Made by a program: the position numbers and the translations under genes. This document shows, one piece after another, positions 7,711-15,984 of a DNA stretch of 43,085 bases. Numbering within the stretch: position 1 is the first letter of the stretch; the number at the start of each line of letters is the position of its first letter. Under the pieces are notes generated by a model. The model saw nothing but the letters and a program-made list of their open reading frames with translations. It did not search any database and was not told where the DNA came from. Source of the stretch: Spirochaetales bacterium (GTDB taxonomy: Bacteria; Spirochaetota; Spirochaetia; SZUA-6; JAFGRV01); assembly GCA_016930085.1 (NCBI GenBank), contig JAFGHO010000015.1, positions 1-43,085 on the forward strand, in the 5' to 3' direction.

Positions 7711-9054
7711 ATGATCGGTTGCCATCTGGGACGGATTTTTCAGGTAACTGTCGGGGGCGGGTCTTATCAGGAAGGACTGACCGCGGTTTTGCAGGGCGTT
7801 CCTGCGGGCATGAGTATTACGGAACCGGAGATCTACGCGGATCTTCTTTTGAGGAAGCCGGGAGCGGATGAACTGTCTTCACCGAGAAAGGAGCCGGATC
7901 TTCCGGTCATCTATTGCGGCGTGAACGCCGCCGATACGGTCGAGAACGCGGGAAATAAACATCTGACCAATGGCACGCCGCTCTGTATTCTCATCCCCAA
8001 TCTCGACAGGCATTTCATTCATATAAAACAATATCAGGATACAAACCGGACCCCGCGGCCGGGACATGCCTCATTCGCATCGTTCAACAAGTACGGACTC
8101 GCGGATGATGCGATTGGCGCGGGAATTTTCTCCGGGAGATACTCGAGTACCATCGTCGCCGCGGGTGCCGTGGCCAAGAAAATCCTTGCTGCCTGCGGCA
8201 TCAGGATTTGTTCGTATGTTAAAGAAGCGGCGGGCGTCAACTGCGGTGATATCGTCCATGATGTCGCCTTCAGATACACCGAATCCTATAAAAAAATGCG
8301 GCGGGATTACGATCCCTTTTATCAGGAGATTTATGAAAAAGGACGGATTCATGCCGATATGCGTTTTCTCGAAAAAATGAGTGTATTTGCAGAGATCGAG
8401 AAGGAAATCGATCAGGTCAGGGAAAAGGCACCGGCAATAAAGGAAGAGGAAATTCTTGAAAAGTACAGGGTACATCATATTGTCAATTGCCCGGATATTT
8501 CGGCCGCAAAGGAAATGGTCGAAGCGGTAAACAGGATAACGGCGACGGGTGATTCGAGCGGCGGTATTGTCGAGATTATCGTCGATGGTGTTCCCGTCGG
8601 ACTGGGAGAACCGGTCTTTTATAAACTCGATGCGGAACTCGGAAGAATGCTCGGCATCGGAGCGGTCAAGGCAGTCGAGATAGGGGCCGGAATAAAGGTC
8701 AAAGATATGACCGGCTACGAATGCAATGATCAGATGCGTTCGGAAAAGGGGAAGGTAATATTCGATTCAAATAACGCCGGCGGAATCACGGGGGGGCTTG
8801 CCACCGGACAACCCCTCGTCATTCGTTGTACCGTCAAACCGACACCGACAATCAATAAAAAACAGCATACAATCGACAAATATACCCTCGAAAACAGGGA
8901 TCTCGGTGCTATTACACGACGTGACCCGACTATCGTTGCCAGAATCTGGCCCGTTGCCGAAAATTATACGGCCCTTGTCGTCCTTGACAATCTCATTGCG
9001 CATTTCGGGTACCAACGATTGCAGGAGATTATGCGGCAGGAATCAAAACAGTAA
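7711..9054 (+). CDS. Divergent chorismate-synthase homologue lacking hallmark active-site residues
   Basis: This 447-residue protein clearly belongs to the chorismate synthase fold: L-G-R-I-F-Q-V-T at the N-terminus, RPGHA (116-120), VAAGAVAKKIL, DSSGGIVEIIVDGVPVGLGEPVF, and SNNAGGITGG with QPLVIRCTVKPTPTI. Residues normally near invariant are changed. The GESHG histidine becomes Tyr19 (GGGSYQ), RPGHAD becomes RPGHAS, the GGRSSARET substrate/FMN segment becomes GIFSGRYSST (about 138-147), and RHDPC becomes RRDPT. It is also longer than usual (about 360-390) through a charged insertion at about 200-270. Start 7711 was chosen for AAAGGAG at 7696-7702; a start at 7666 is possible but poor. It probably does not make chorismate by the normal mechanism; its real reaction is unknown. 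Confidence 0.85.
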   Translation: MIGCHLGRIFQVTVGGGSYQEGLTAVLQGVPAGMSITEPEIYADLLLRKPGADELSSPRKEPDLPVIYCGVNAADTVENAGNKHLTNGTPLCILIPNLDRHFIHIKQYQDTNRTPRPGHASFASFNKYGLADDAIGAGIFSGRYSSTIVAAGAVAKKILAACGIRICSYVKEAAGVNCGDIVHDVAFRYTESYKKMRRDYDPFYQEIYEKGRIHADMRFLEKMSVFAEIEKEIDQVREKAPAIKEEEILEKYRVHHIVNCPDISAAKEMVEAVNRITATGDSSGGIVEIIVDGVPVGLGEPVFYKLDAELGRMLGIGAVKAVEIGAGIKVKDMTGYECNDQMRSEKGKVIFDSNNAGGITGGLATGQPLVIRCTVKPTPTINKKQHTIDKYTLENRDLGAITRRDPTIVARIWPVAENYTALVVLDNLIAHFGYQRLQEIMRQESKQ

Positions 9055-9124
9055 CATGGCGTTCACATAAATGCACCAAATACCGGTATATTGATAGAGG
9101 AACCGCCTTTATACTTATGGAACG

Positions 9125-10150
9125 ATGAAGAGCTTACCGGATTTTGTAAAAAACACGCTGTCACCGCGATTCGGTGCCGATCCCCCGTCCATTATCTTTT
9201 TGGGTGGGGGTCAGGACTGGTCGGACGGGATAGTGTTTCGGTTCGAACATAGTGAGGGTGAACGTGTTATAAAGTTTGTCGATTTTGCACAAACGGATGA
9301 TAAAGCGTTGTTCCGCATGGAAGAAAAGATTTTGTATATAAAACGGATGTCGGAAAGCGGAACGAGCGTCATTGAACCCGAATTGTCGGTCAACGGGAAT
9401 CATTTTGAGATATGTTCTTTTGAAGGAAAAAACTGGCTCGCTTATTCTTATCCGTATGTCCCCGGAAGACCGGTGAATGCGGGCGATACTGTTGTCAGGA
9501 ACGGCATGTTTCACAGACATATCGGCACGATCCTCGGGAAATTACATACCGTTGCATCGGAATTACCGGAAGAAGGGTTTACCGCTAATAAAAAGAAGCA
9601 GAGTCTGCTGTCTGACTGGACGGAGGAATGGGAGTTCTTCCGCTCGTGGTGCCGGGATGATGAAGTGGGTTCGGCCTGGGAAAGGTTGAAGCATGCCGTT
9701 CTGCGTCTTGATGTCGAGCGAAAAGTCTACGGATTCATACACAATGATGCCCATGCCGCGAATTTTATCTTCAATCCGGCTTCGGCAACAGGACAGGAGC
9801 GTAATAAATTCGATCTCACCCTGATTGATTTTGATGTGGCACGATTCCATTTTTTTACCTGCGAAGTCGCGGCGGCCCTGTATTCATTCGTCAGCCTCGA
9901 AACCGGCGGGCTGGAAACCATACGGACACTCGATAAAGATCGGAAGCGGTTTTTATATTCATCTTTTATGAAGGGGTACGAACAATTCAGGAGTCCCTTG
10001 CCGGAGTGGCTGGATCATCTGAGGTTGTTCATTCAATACAGGCGTTGTCTTCTCTTCATGCCGTTCCAGGAACAGACCGCAAAATATCCTGCCTGGCGAA
10101 AACGCTGGAAGAAGCGGATCATGGAGAATGATAAAAAGCTGTTTGGCTGA
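9125..10150 (+). CDS. APH/choline-kinase-fold phosphotransferase
   Basis: This 341-residue protein has the aminoglycoside phosphotransferase kinase-like fold. An N-lobe with IVFRFEHSEGERVIKFVDF supplies the ATP-binding lysine. The Brenner motif HNDAHAAN carries catalytic D208 (H206 to N213), and LIDFDVAR supplies the metal-binding D235. Members phosphorylate small alcohols (choline, homoserine, sugars, antibiotics) or proteins. It follows the chorismate-synthase homologue by 70 bases on the same strand and may be cotranscribed; a shared small-molecule pathway is possible. Nothing points to drug resistance. The substrate is unknown. Confidence 0.82.
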   Translation: MKSLPDFVKNTLSPRFGADPPSIIFLGGGQDWSDGIVFRFEHSEGERVIKFVDFAQTDDKALFRMEEKILYIKRMSESGTSVIEPELSVNGNHFEICSFEGKNWLAYSYPYVPGRPVNAGDTVVRNGMFHRHIGTILGKLHTVASELPEEGFTANKKKQSLLSDWTEEWEFFRSWCRDDEVGSAWERLKHAVLRLDVERKVYGFIHNDAHAANFIFNPASATGQERNKFDLTLIDFDVARFHFFTCEVAAALYSFVSLETGGLETIRTLDKDRKRFLYSSFMKGYEQFRSPLPEWLDHLRLFIQYRRCLLFMPFQEQTAKYPAWRKRWKKRIMENDKKLFG

Positions 10151-10181
10151 TGATGCCGTTTGTCGTCGGTTTTTTCGAGAA

Positions 10182-10217
10182 AAAACACCCAACCTCGATA
10201 AGGAGATTGGGTGTTTT
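10182..10217. terminator. Bidirectional intrinsic terminator
   Basis: AAAACACCCAA (10182-10192) pairs perfectly with TTGGGTGTTTT (10207-10217). Each strand ends in a T-run after the GC core. It lies between the convergent phosphotransferase gene and the 1479-residue protein gene and can serve both. Confidence 0.85.
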
Positions 10218-10236
10218 CCCGTCGTTGCATATCCTG

Positions 10237-13200
10237 TTAGCCGGCCGGATGCATACACCCGGTTTTTCCGTTACATGCTTTGTTGATAACAAGTTTTTCA
10301 TTTATTTTATCAACGAAACTTTTTTGTATTCCCTGTGCCGTGAGTTCGAGCGCGATATATCGTTTGTTATTTTTTTGTATCATTTTAAAATAATACAAGA
10401 ACATGAGAAGACATATCATCGTAAACGATAATAAAAGCACATTGATTTTTCCGTTCGTTATTTTTCCGACAATATCGCACAACGGCATTCCGGCGGACAT
10501 TATTATCGCCCCGCCTAAATTTCCTTTGGGCGCGGCACCAAGCCTGTACGCCATTTCATGCGACCAGGGTTTTGCGAAGAAATTGACGATATGAGTGAAT
10601 GTTCCGGATTTCTTCATCAAAGAAACAATGGGACGCGCCAGCACATAGTAGCCCGTCATGACATCGGGCCGTGTTTTATGCAGCAATGCGCCGAATTCAG
10701 TATCCGCTCTGAAAACCCATTCCTCCATCAATCCCTGCCTGTATAATTCCGTGCATATAATCGTCGCATCACCGATATCGCTGAAGAAATCGCCGATATT
10801 TTCGGCGACATCGATACCGAAGTCGCCGAGGCCGTCGACGAAATCGCTGCCCGCTTCCCACACGGCGCGGCCGGCGGCCTCAAAGGCCTCAACCGAATCG
10901 ACGAATCCTTCGGCGATTGCCGTCGAGGCGTCGATAAATCCGCCGAGGGCGGCTTCTCCGATTGAGATAAAACCTTCCCTGACGGCATCCGCCCCGGAAA
11001 TAAAACCGTCGACAAGGGCAGTGGTGACGTCCATGAATCCATTGGCCACGGCTTCGACACCCGTGATGAACCCATTGGTCAACGCGGTCGTGACATCCAT
11101 GAAACCGTTGGCGACCGCCTCGACCCCGGTAATAAATCCGTTCGCGATCGCGGAGGTGACATCGATCAATCCGTTGGCGACCGCCTCGACCCCGGTGATG
11201 AATCCCTCTCCGATGGCCTCCGCTACCGTAATGAAGCCCTGTGCGACCGCTTCGACCCCGGTGATGAATCCTTCACCGATCGCCTCGGCGACGGTAATGA
11301 ATCCCTCCCCGATCGCTTCGGCGACATCGATAACTCCTTCACCGATAAGTTCGGCCGTATCGGCTATTTCGTTGAAATCTATCTGGAAACTCAGGTCGAT
11401 CTCCACTCCCAGTATCAACTGGATCTCCCCGGAAATCCCGACAGTGAGTGTTCCGTCGCTGAAGCCGAATTCCCCGCCCACTCCGAATTCCACCGCGGCA
11501 CCTGCGCTGACGCCGCCGCCGCCGTTCATCCCGATTCCGGCAACCTGGCCTTCGGCGTAATACGCCGCGTTCGCGGATACGCCGGCGCCGAGATTCATAT
11601 CCCCCTCGGCACCGTAATCACCGTCGCCGTAATGAACGCCGCCTTGTCCGTCGACATAGGCATAAGCCGATGCACCGACGGCGCCTCCGGCACCCGCCGA
11701 AGTTCCGGGAATGGCCGCCAGTCTGACTTCCCCGTCAGCCGAAAGCGAGACATTCGCCTGTACCCCCGCATACGCCTCAACGGTAAAGTCTTCATCGGTC
11801 GCCTGGAAATGGGCTTCAAGTTCCGCCGAGACATATGCTTCCGCCGTTACCGTGCCCGTCGCCGTTACGGCATTCCCCAGGGTAACCGATCCGCCCGCCG
11901 TCGCCACGGCTCCGGCTTCAATATATGCCCGTGCGCCCATGCGTACTCCATCGGGGCCGACCGTTAAAGCGGCATCGAATCCCGCGTCTGCGTATAACCG
12001 GGCATTGGCGTAACCGCTGATACGGGCCGCCCCGTTCAATGCTTCCATCTGGGCGTCTGTTGCGACATATGCACTGATATGCATGCCGCCGCTGACGCTG
12101 AAACATGTCGTTGAATGGTCAAGACTGATTATGTTGTTCTGAATGTCCCGAACCGGAATCGCATAGACGCCTTTGTCCACGGGAATGGAATTATTGGGGA
12201 TAACACCGGCAGGCAGGTCCGAGACGAGTATTAAGGTGTTCGGATCCAGAGGCTGGTTCAGGAAAGACGAAAGATCGATGTCCGTCGTATAATCGCGGCT
12301 CGATACGAAACCGTCGTCGAATCGGAGGTGATCGACAACGATCATGTTTACCCTTGTGATCATGCCCGGGTCGTCAATGGAGGAGATTTCCAGTACATTG
12401 CCGATACGTTTGACGGTGAAGTCGCTTCGTCTGCCGTCGAACCGAATAACGGTATCGCCGTTGTTCGCCACATACATATCATTTGACACCGGGACGAAGA
12501 TTGTCCGGACGGCCCTTACGCCCCTGCAATCGGATGAGCCTTCGAGCGTCACATTGATTTGAAATGATTCGTATTGCCCGTTGATGTCCAGAGAAAGACC
12601 CGTCAGGTCCTCTTTGGCCAGAACGGCGCACCCATCGGTATAAAGGATTTCGCTTCCATCCGGCCGTATCAATGAGACCCCGGAAGGGAGACCGGATAGA
12701 GTGATTCGGACATTTCTTTTCAACAGGGGATTGACGACAATATCGAGAGGGATACGGCCCTGTACGGCTTCACCGTTCACAACATCGATGCCGAAGTCGC
12801 CCGACTGTGCAAAAAGAAGGGTATCATTCGTCGGGGTTATATACAGATGGAGCGGTGTACTCCATTTATGCAGTTTACGATGTGTTTTATAAAATGCTGT
12901 CACCTTGAGATTGAGTTTTCCGAAAAAACCGGGACGCACGTCAAGGCATATCGTGTTGTCGAGCAGCGTTTTTGCGTCAAGCAGCTGGAAATATTCTCCA
13001 TTCTTGTCGAGTTGCGGCATACTGCCTTCTTTGACAATAACCGATTGAGGTAATCCGCTGATAACCACCGTCTGGATATCGAGATGCCGGTTCATGCGGG
13101 GGAGAGCGACTGGAATTGAACGGCCGGATTCCATGACGGGATAATTAACAAGAATATCCTCAACATCGAAGAACCGGAGGGTTTCTCCTTTCGGTGTTGT

Positions 13201-14676
13201 TATTACCCCGCTGATCGTGTCGGATGTCGACCTGAACATTAAGTATGAATAAAGCGGCTGCCGGGAACCGCCGTCGGGCGTGATTTTCCACCCTTTGATG
13301 GTGAGCACACGGTCCAGGCCGATGATATCCGCTCCCGGTCCTCCGTCGAAACGGTCGTTGCCGTCGCCGGGGGCATACACATAGGTATCGTCACCCTGAC
13401 CACCGCTTGCAAGGTCATCGCCCCCGCCGCCGCAGATCCAGTCGGCGTCGATTCCTCCGGAAATATTGTCGTTACCGTTCCCGCCGTTTATAATATTCCG
13501 GCCCGATGATACAATCAGCGTATCATCGCCGTCACCGCCCGATACGACATCATCGCCATTGCCCCCGTCGATATAATCCTCCCCGGCTCCTCCAGTCATT
13601 CTGTCCGAACCATAACCGCCGAAGAGGGTGTCGTTTCCCTCACCGCCGCGTATTACATCATTACCGTCAAAACCGTCGATTGTATCCGCACCATCACCGC
13701 CGTCAAAATAATCGTCTCCGGCGGTGCCCGCCAAATCGTCGATACCTTCATTGGCGGAACCAAAGGGTTCGATGTCTTCCGCAACCACAAAGAGATCAAA
13801 AGGTCCGGTGTTTCCGGGCACGGCCTCCATGGTGCCGAACAAACCCGTGTCTGTGCTTCCGGCCCGGCAGCCGGAAGAAATCGTTATGCTTCGCGCACCC
13901 ACATTCCCTTCCACGATTACCCCCGGCATGATCGATACTTCACCAAAGGGTGTGATAAGCGAACCCGGAAATTCCTGGTTCGGAAAGAGTGATATATCAT
14001 CAAGTCCGTAGAGAACAATCATGCCCGATCCGTTTATATGATAGTGAATCCGGCTGCCGAGTAAAACCTTGCCCGCTACGTTGATACGTACCGGACCGTT
14101 GCCGGTATCGAAATTTATTGTTACATCAGGTCCGATATTCAAGGATTTAAAATTATACGTTCCGCTGCGCAGCCAAATCGATGAACGGGAATGCACACTG
14201 GTGTCGCCGAAAGCCCCCGGGGCAAGATATTCGTTCATTCCGTTTTTGATAACTACCATTCGATTAATTACGGGAAACGCCTCGGCCGGAATTACCGGAA
14301 TATATATATCTTCTTCTCCGGACACGGGTGTTTCGTGAAAACGACCGAAGCAGATTCTTTTACCTGACCTATAAAAAGGCATTTTGAAGCGCCGGTGGTT
14401 CCATGAGACATCCCTTCCGTTAAACTCCAAATTCCCGTCTACCGTCGCATCAGGATGAATAAAAGCGGTTCCGGCAATGACATCTCCGAGAAGGGTTGCC
14501 CCGGATTGAACGGTCAGCCGCTCCGTCGCGATAATGGATGCATCGCAACAGGGAGTACCGAATGCGGCACCGGGAATCAGGGTAACGATGAAAAGCAGTA
14601 TGACCATTGGAATGGTCCCCTTTATTCTTCCATAGTCCCACGGATGAGATCGATAATGTAATGTCAGACTTTTCAT
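10237..14676 (-). CDS. Giant exported RTX protein with 11-residue repeat array
   Basis: The 1479-residue product starts with a signal peptide (about 20-42, ending AAFG). Residues about 45-310 look like a beta-helix, with bactofilin-like repeats such as VQSGATLLGDVIAGTAFIHP. RTX calcium-binding nonapeptides (GGxGxDxxx) fill about 315-455. A beta-rich region (455-830) includes a second RTX-tail motif (DFTVKRIGNVLEI, HLRFDDGF). A Gly/Ala-rich segment spans about 835-1090, then 14 tandem 11-residue repeats occupy 1112-1265. The C-terminus has a conserved-looking helical domain (about 1300-1400), a transmembrane helix (about 1410-1430, NVLLLSFTMICLLMFLYYF) and a basic tail. It is probably a surface or secreted adhesin or structural protein. 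The C-terminal helix suggests membrane anchoring, unusual for type I-secreted RTX proteins. No secretion genes are adjacent. Confidence 0.85.
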   Translation of the reverse strand: MKSLTLHYRSHPWDYGRIKGTIPMVILLFIVTLIPGAAFGTPCCDASIIATERLTVQSGATLLGDVIAGTAFIHPDATVDGNLEFNGRDVSWNHRRFKMPFYRSGKRICFGRFHETPVSGEEDIYIPVIPAEAFPVINRMVVIKNGMNEYLAPGAFGDTSVHSRSSIWLRSGTYNFKSLNIGPDVTINFDTGNGPVRINVAGKVLLGSRIHYHINGSGMIVLYGLDDISLFPNQEFPGSLITPFGEVSIMPGVIVEGNVGARSITISSGCRAGSTDTGLFGTMEAVPGNTGPFDLFVVAEDIEPFGSANEGIDDLAGTAGDDYFDGGDGADTIDGFDGNDVIRGGEGNDTLFGGYGSDRMTGGAGEDYIDGGNGDDVVSGGDGDDTLIVSSGRNIINGGNGNDNISGGIDADWICGGGGDDLASGGQGDDTYVYAPGDGNDRFDGGPGADIIGLDRVLTIKGWKITPDGGSRQPLYSYLMFRSTSDTISGVITTPKGETLRFFDVEDILVNYPVMESGRSIPVALPRMNRHLDIQTVVISGLPQSVIVKEGSMPQLDKNGEYFQLLDAKTLLDNTICLDVRPGFFGKLNLKVTAFYKTHRKLHKWSTPLHLYITPTNDTLLFAQSGDFGIDVVNGEAVQGRIPLDIVVNPLLKRNVRITLSGLPSGVSLIRPDGSEILYTDGCAVLAKEDLTGLSLDINGQYESFQINVTLEGSSDCRGVRAVRTIFVPVSNDMYVANNGDTVIRFDGRRSDFTVKRIGNVLEISSIDDPGMITRVNMIVVDHLRFDDGFVSSRDYTTDIDLSSFLNQPLDPNTLILVSDLPAGVIPNNSIPVDKGVYAIPVRDIQNNIISLDHSTTCFSVSGGMHISAYVATDAQMEALNGAARISGYANARLYADAGFDAALTVGPDGVRMGARAYIEAGAVATAGGSVTLGNAVTATGTVTAEAYVSAELEAHFQATDEDFTVEAYAGVQANVSLSADGEVRLAAIPGTSAGAGGAVGASAYAYVDGQGGVHYGDGDYGAEGDMNLGAGVSANAAYYAEGQVAGIGMNGGGGVSAGAAVEFGVGGEFGFSDGTLTVGISGEIQLILGVEIDLSFQIDFNEIADTAELIGEGVIDVAEAIGEGFITVAEAIGEGFITGVEAVAQGFITVAEAIGEGFITGVEAVANGLIDVTSAIANGFITGVEAVANGFMDVTTALTNGFITGVEAVANGFMDVTTALVDGFISGADAVREGFISIGEAALGGFIDASTAIAEGFVDSVEAFEAAGRAVWEAGSDFVDGLGDFGIDVAENIGDFFSDIGDATIICTELYRQGLMEEWVFRADTEFGALLHKTRPDVMTGYYVLARPIVSLMKKSGTFTHIVNFFAKPWSHEMAYRLGAAPKGNLGGAIIMSAGMPLCDIVGKITNGKINVLLLSFTMICLLMFLYYFKMIQKNNKRYIALELTAQGIQKSFVDKINEKLVINKACNGKTGCMHPAG
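10882..11343 (-). repeat. 14 tandem 33-bp repeats encoding 11-residue units
   Basis: Fourteen in-frame units of exactly 33 bp follow the consensus (A/G)(N/E)GFI(T/D)(G/V)(V/A)(E/T)A(V/I), for example GEGFITVAEAI and ANGFITGVEAV. The central units alternate between a GVEAV-type and a DVTTA/VAEAI-type, giving a 66-bp super-period. The outer copies (AEGFVDSVEAF, GEGVIDVAEAI) are more divergent. An 11-residue period with no proline is the signature of a long hendecad helix. Confidence 0.92.
13320..13725 (-). repeat. RTX calcium-binding nonapeptide array
   Basis: About a dozen G-G-x-G-x-D-x-x-x units are encoded here, such as GGDGADTID, GGEGNDTLF and GGNGDDVVS. They form a parallel beta-roll that folds on binding calcium, typically after export. 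Confidence 0.9.
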
Positions 14677-15334
14677 AATTCCTCCAGTTTTACTATTGAT
14701 ATTACTTTATTGTCAGTCCGATACCATTCGGTATCTTGTTTTACCATTATATATGAGAATATTCAGGTCGGGCAGGATTTGATACATTCACCGTCGCGTG
14801 AACTGAAAGTCCATTCCTGCCGGACATTTTCCCGCTTTGAGTACAGCACCATCTTATCTTTCTATCTAAATATAATCGTGTCTACAAATAAATAGCACGT
14901 TTTTTCACTACAGCTTTTTTTTATATCATAATTTATCAATAAAGTAAAGAGTTATCTTTTTTACCGACGGCCGGTTGATATAAGCTTTCCCTTTTCCTGT
15001 TTACCGGCCAGCGCTCGAGCTTGATGTTTTGTTATCCTGTTCCTATAAAAAATTTGTTCCTGTAAAGCAATCGTAATAATATCAACCAATCCGGGATAAC
15101 ATTCTTTTTCTGCATTCAGTATTGCAGAGATAAGTAAAAGTTAGCAAGGAAATCCGTTATTGTCGTCCGTGCAGGTAGAAGCGGACGTTTTTCATGACAG
15201 GAGAGAATAAAAATTATTCAACAAAGACTGTATGTACGACCTCTGTTTCAGGAAATTCGACCTCCGTCCCCATTCCGTGTATAAATTTCATCCCAAATAC
15301 TTATCTTTCATCATTATCCGTGTTAAGATAACTG
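14677..15334. other. 658-bp intergenic region without a supported gene
   Basis: The region is AT-rich, with stops in all frames and no frame longer than about 60 codons that looks coding. It lies between two divergent genes and must hold both promoters. The only clear structure is a terminator-like hairpin at 15164-15192. Confidence 0.6.
15164..15192 (+). terminator. Orphan terminator-like hairpin
   Basis: CGTCCG (15164-15169) pairs with CGGACG (15182-15187) and is followed directly by TTTTT. No plus-strand gene precedes it; the neighbour upstream runs the other way. It could end a small RNA or attenuate the leader of the HAD gene at 15335. Confidence 0.4.
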
Positions 15335-15952
15335 ATGGGAGTGAGACATATTCATATAACAACGCTGCTTTTCGACCTCGGTAATGTCGTGTTTCGATGG
15401 TCGTTCGAGCCCATGTTCGAATATTGGGCTGAAACATGCGGGAAATCCGTCGAATTCCTGAGAAGTACATTCAGGGTCGATCATATGTATGAGAAGTATG
15501 AAACGGGCGCGGTGACAACGGACGAATACGCGCATCATATCGAACGGATGCTCGGCGTCAGGTTTCTTCCTGACGATTTCAAGAAAGGCTGGAATTCAAT
15601 TTATGTTGAAGAAACGGCCGGGATCGACGGTTTGCTGGCAAATCTCGAAAAAAACTATCGCCTCGCGGCTTTCAGCAATACAAACGAAGTGCATTACGCG
15701 TGTATGGAAGAAAAATACGGCCATTTGTTCAGACGCTTCGAACGGGTATTTTATTCGCATATTATCGGACTCAGGAAGCCGGAGAAGGACGCCTTCGAGT
15801 ATGTGCTTGCGGAAATCGGGATTAAAAAGAGTGACGTCGTTTTTTTCGACGATCTTGCCGAGAATGTGAGGGGAGCGCAACGGATCGGGATCAAAGCCGT
15901 ACAGGTGAAAGGACTCGAAAGCATCACGGAGGGGCTCAGGTCTTTTGAATGA
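15335..15952 (+). CDS. YihX-like HAD-superfamily phosphatase
   Basis: This 205-residue protein matches the YihX branch of HAD subclass IA. Motif I is LLFDLGNVV with nucleophile Asp14; the second position is Gly rather than Asp, as in YihX. Motif II is FSNTN, motif III is the Lys in RKPEKDAF, and motif IV is VFFDDLAENV. The E. coli relative dephosphorylates alpha-glucose-1-phosphate, so a sugar phosphate is a reasonable substrate here. The ribosome binding site is weak; an internal GTG at 15341 is an alternative start. It converges on the AraC-type gene, with 32 bases between them. Confidence 0.85.
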   Translation: MGVRHIHITTLLFDLGNVVFRWSFEPMFEYWAETCGKSVEFLRSTFRVDHMYEKYETGAVTTDEYAHHIERMLGVRFLPDDFKKGWNSIYVEETAGIDGLLANLEKNYRLAAFSNTNEVHYACMEEKYGHLFRRFERVFYSHIIGLRKPEKDAFEYVLAEIGIKKSDVVFFDDLAENVRGAQRIGIKAVQVKGLESITEGLRSFE

Positions 15953-15984
15953 CCTCAAGGCTTATCGCCGTGTCGCGAAGGGGA

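Noticed and set aside
9125-10150. Antibiotic-resistance aminoglycoside kinase
   Set aside because: Only the general fold motifs match; nothing in the sequence or neighbours indicates resistance.
10882-11343. Regular repeats that could suggest a CRISPR array
   Set aside because: Units are contiguous 33-bp coding repeats with no unique spacers and lie within a long reading frame.
10658-11560. A 300-codon plus-strand frame with PSIASATVMNPS-like repeats
   Set aside because: It is the antisense shadow of the hendecad repeats; the repetition comes from the real gene.
14710-14895. A 61-codon plus-strand frame in the gap before the HAD gene
   Set aside because: It has no ribosome binding site, a low-complexity composition and lies in the likely promoter region of the divergent gene.
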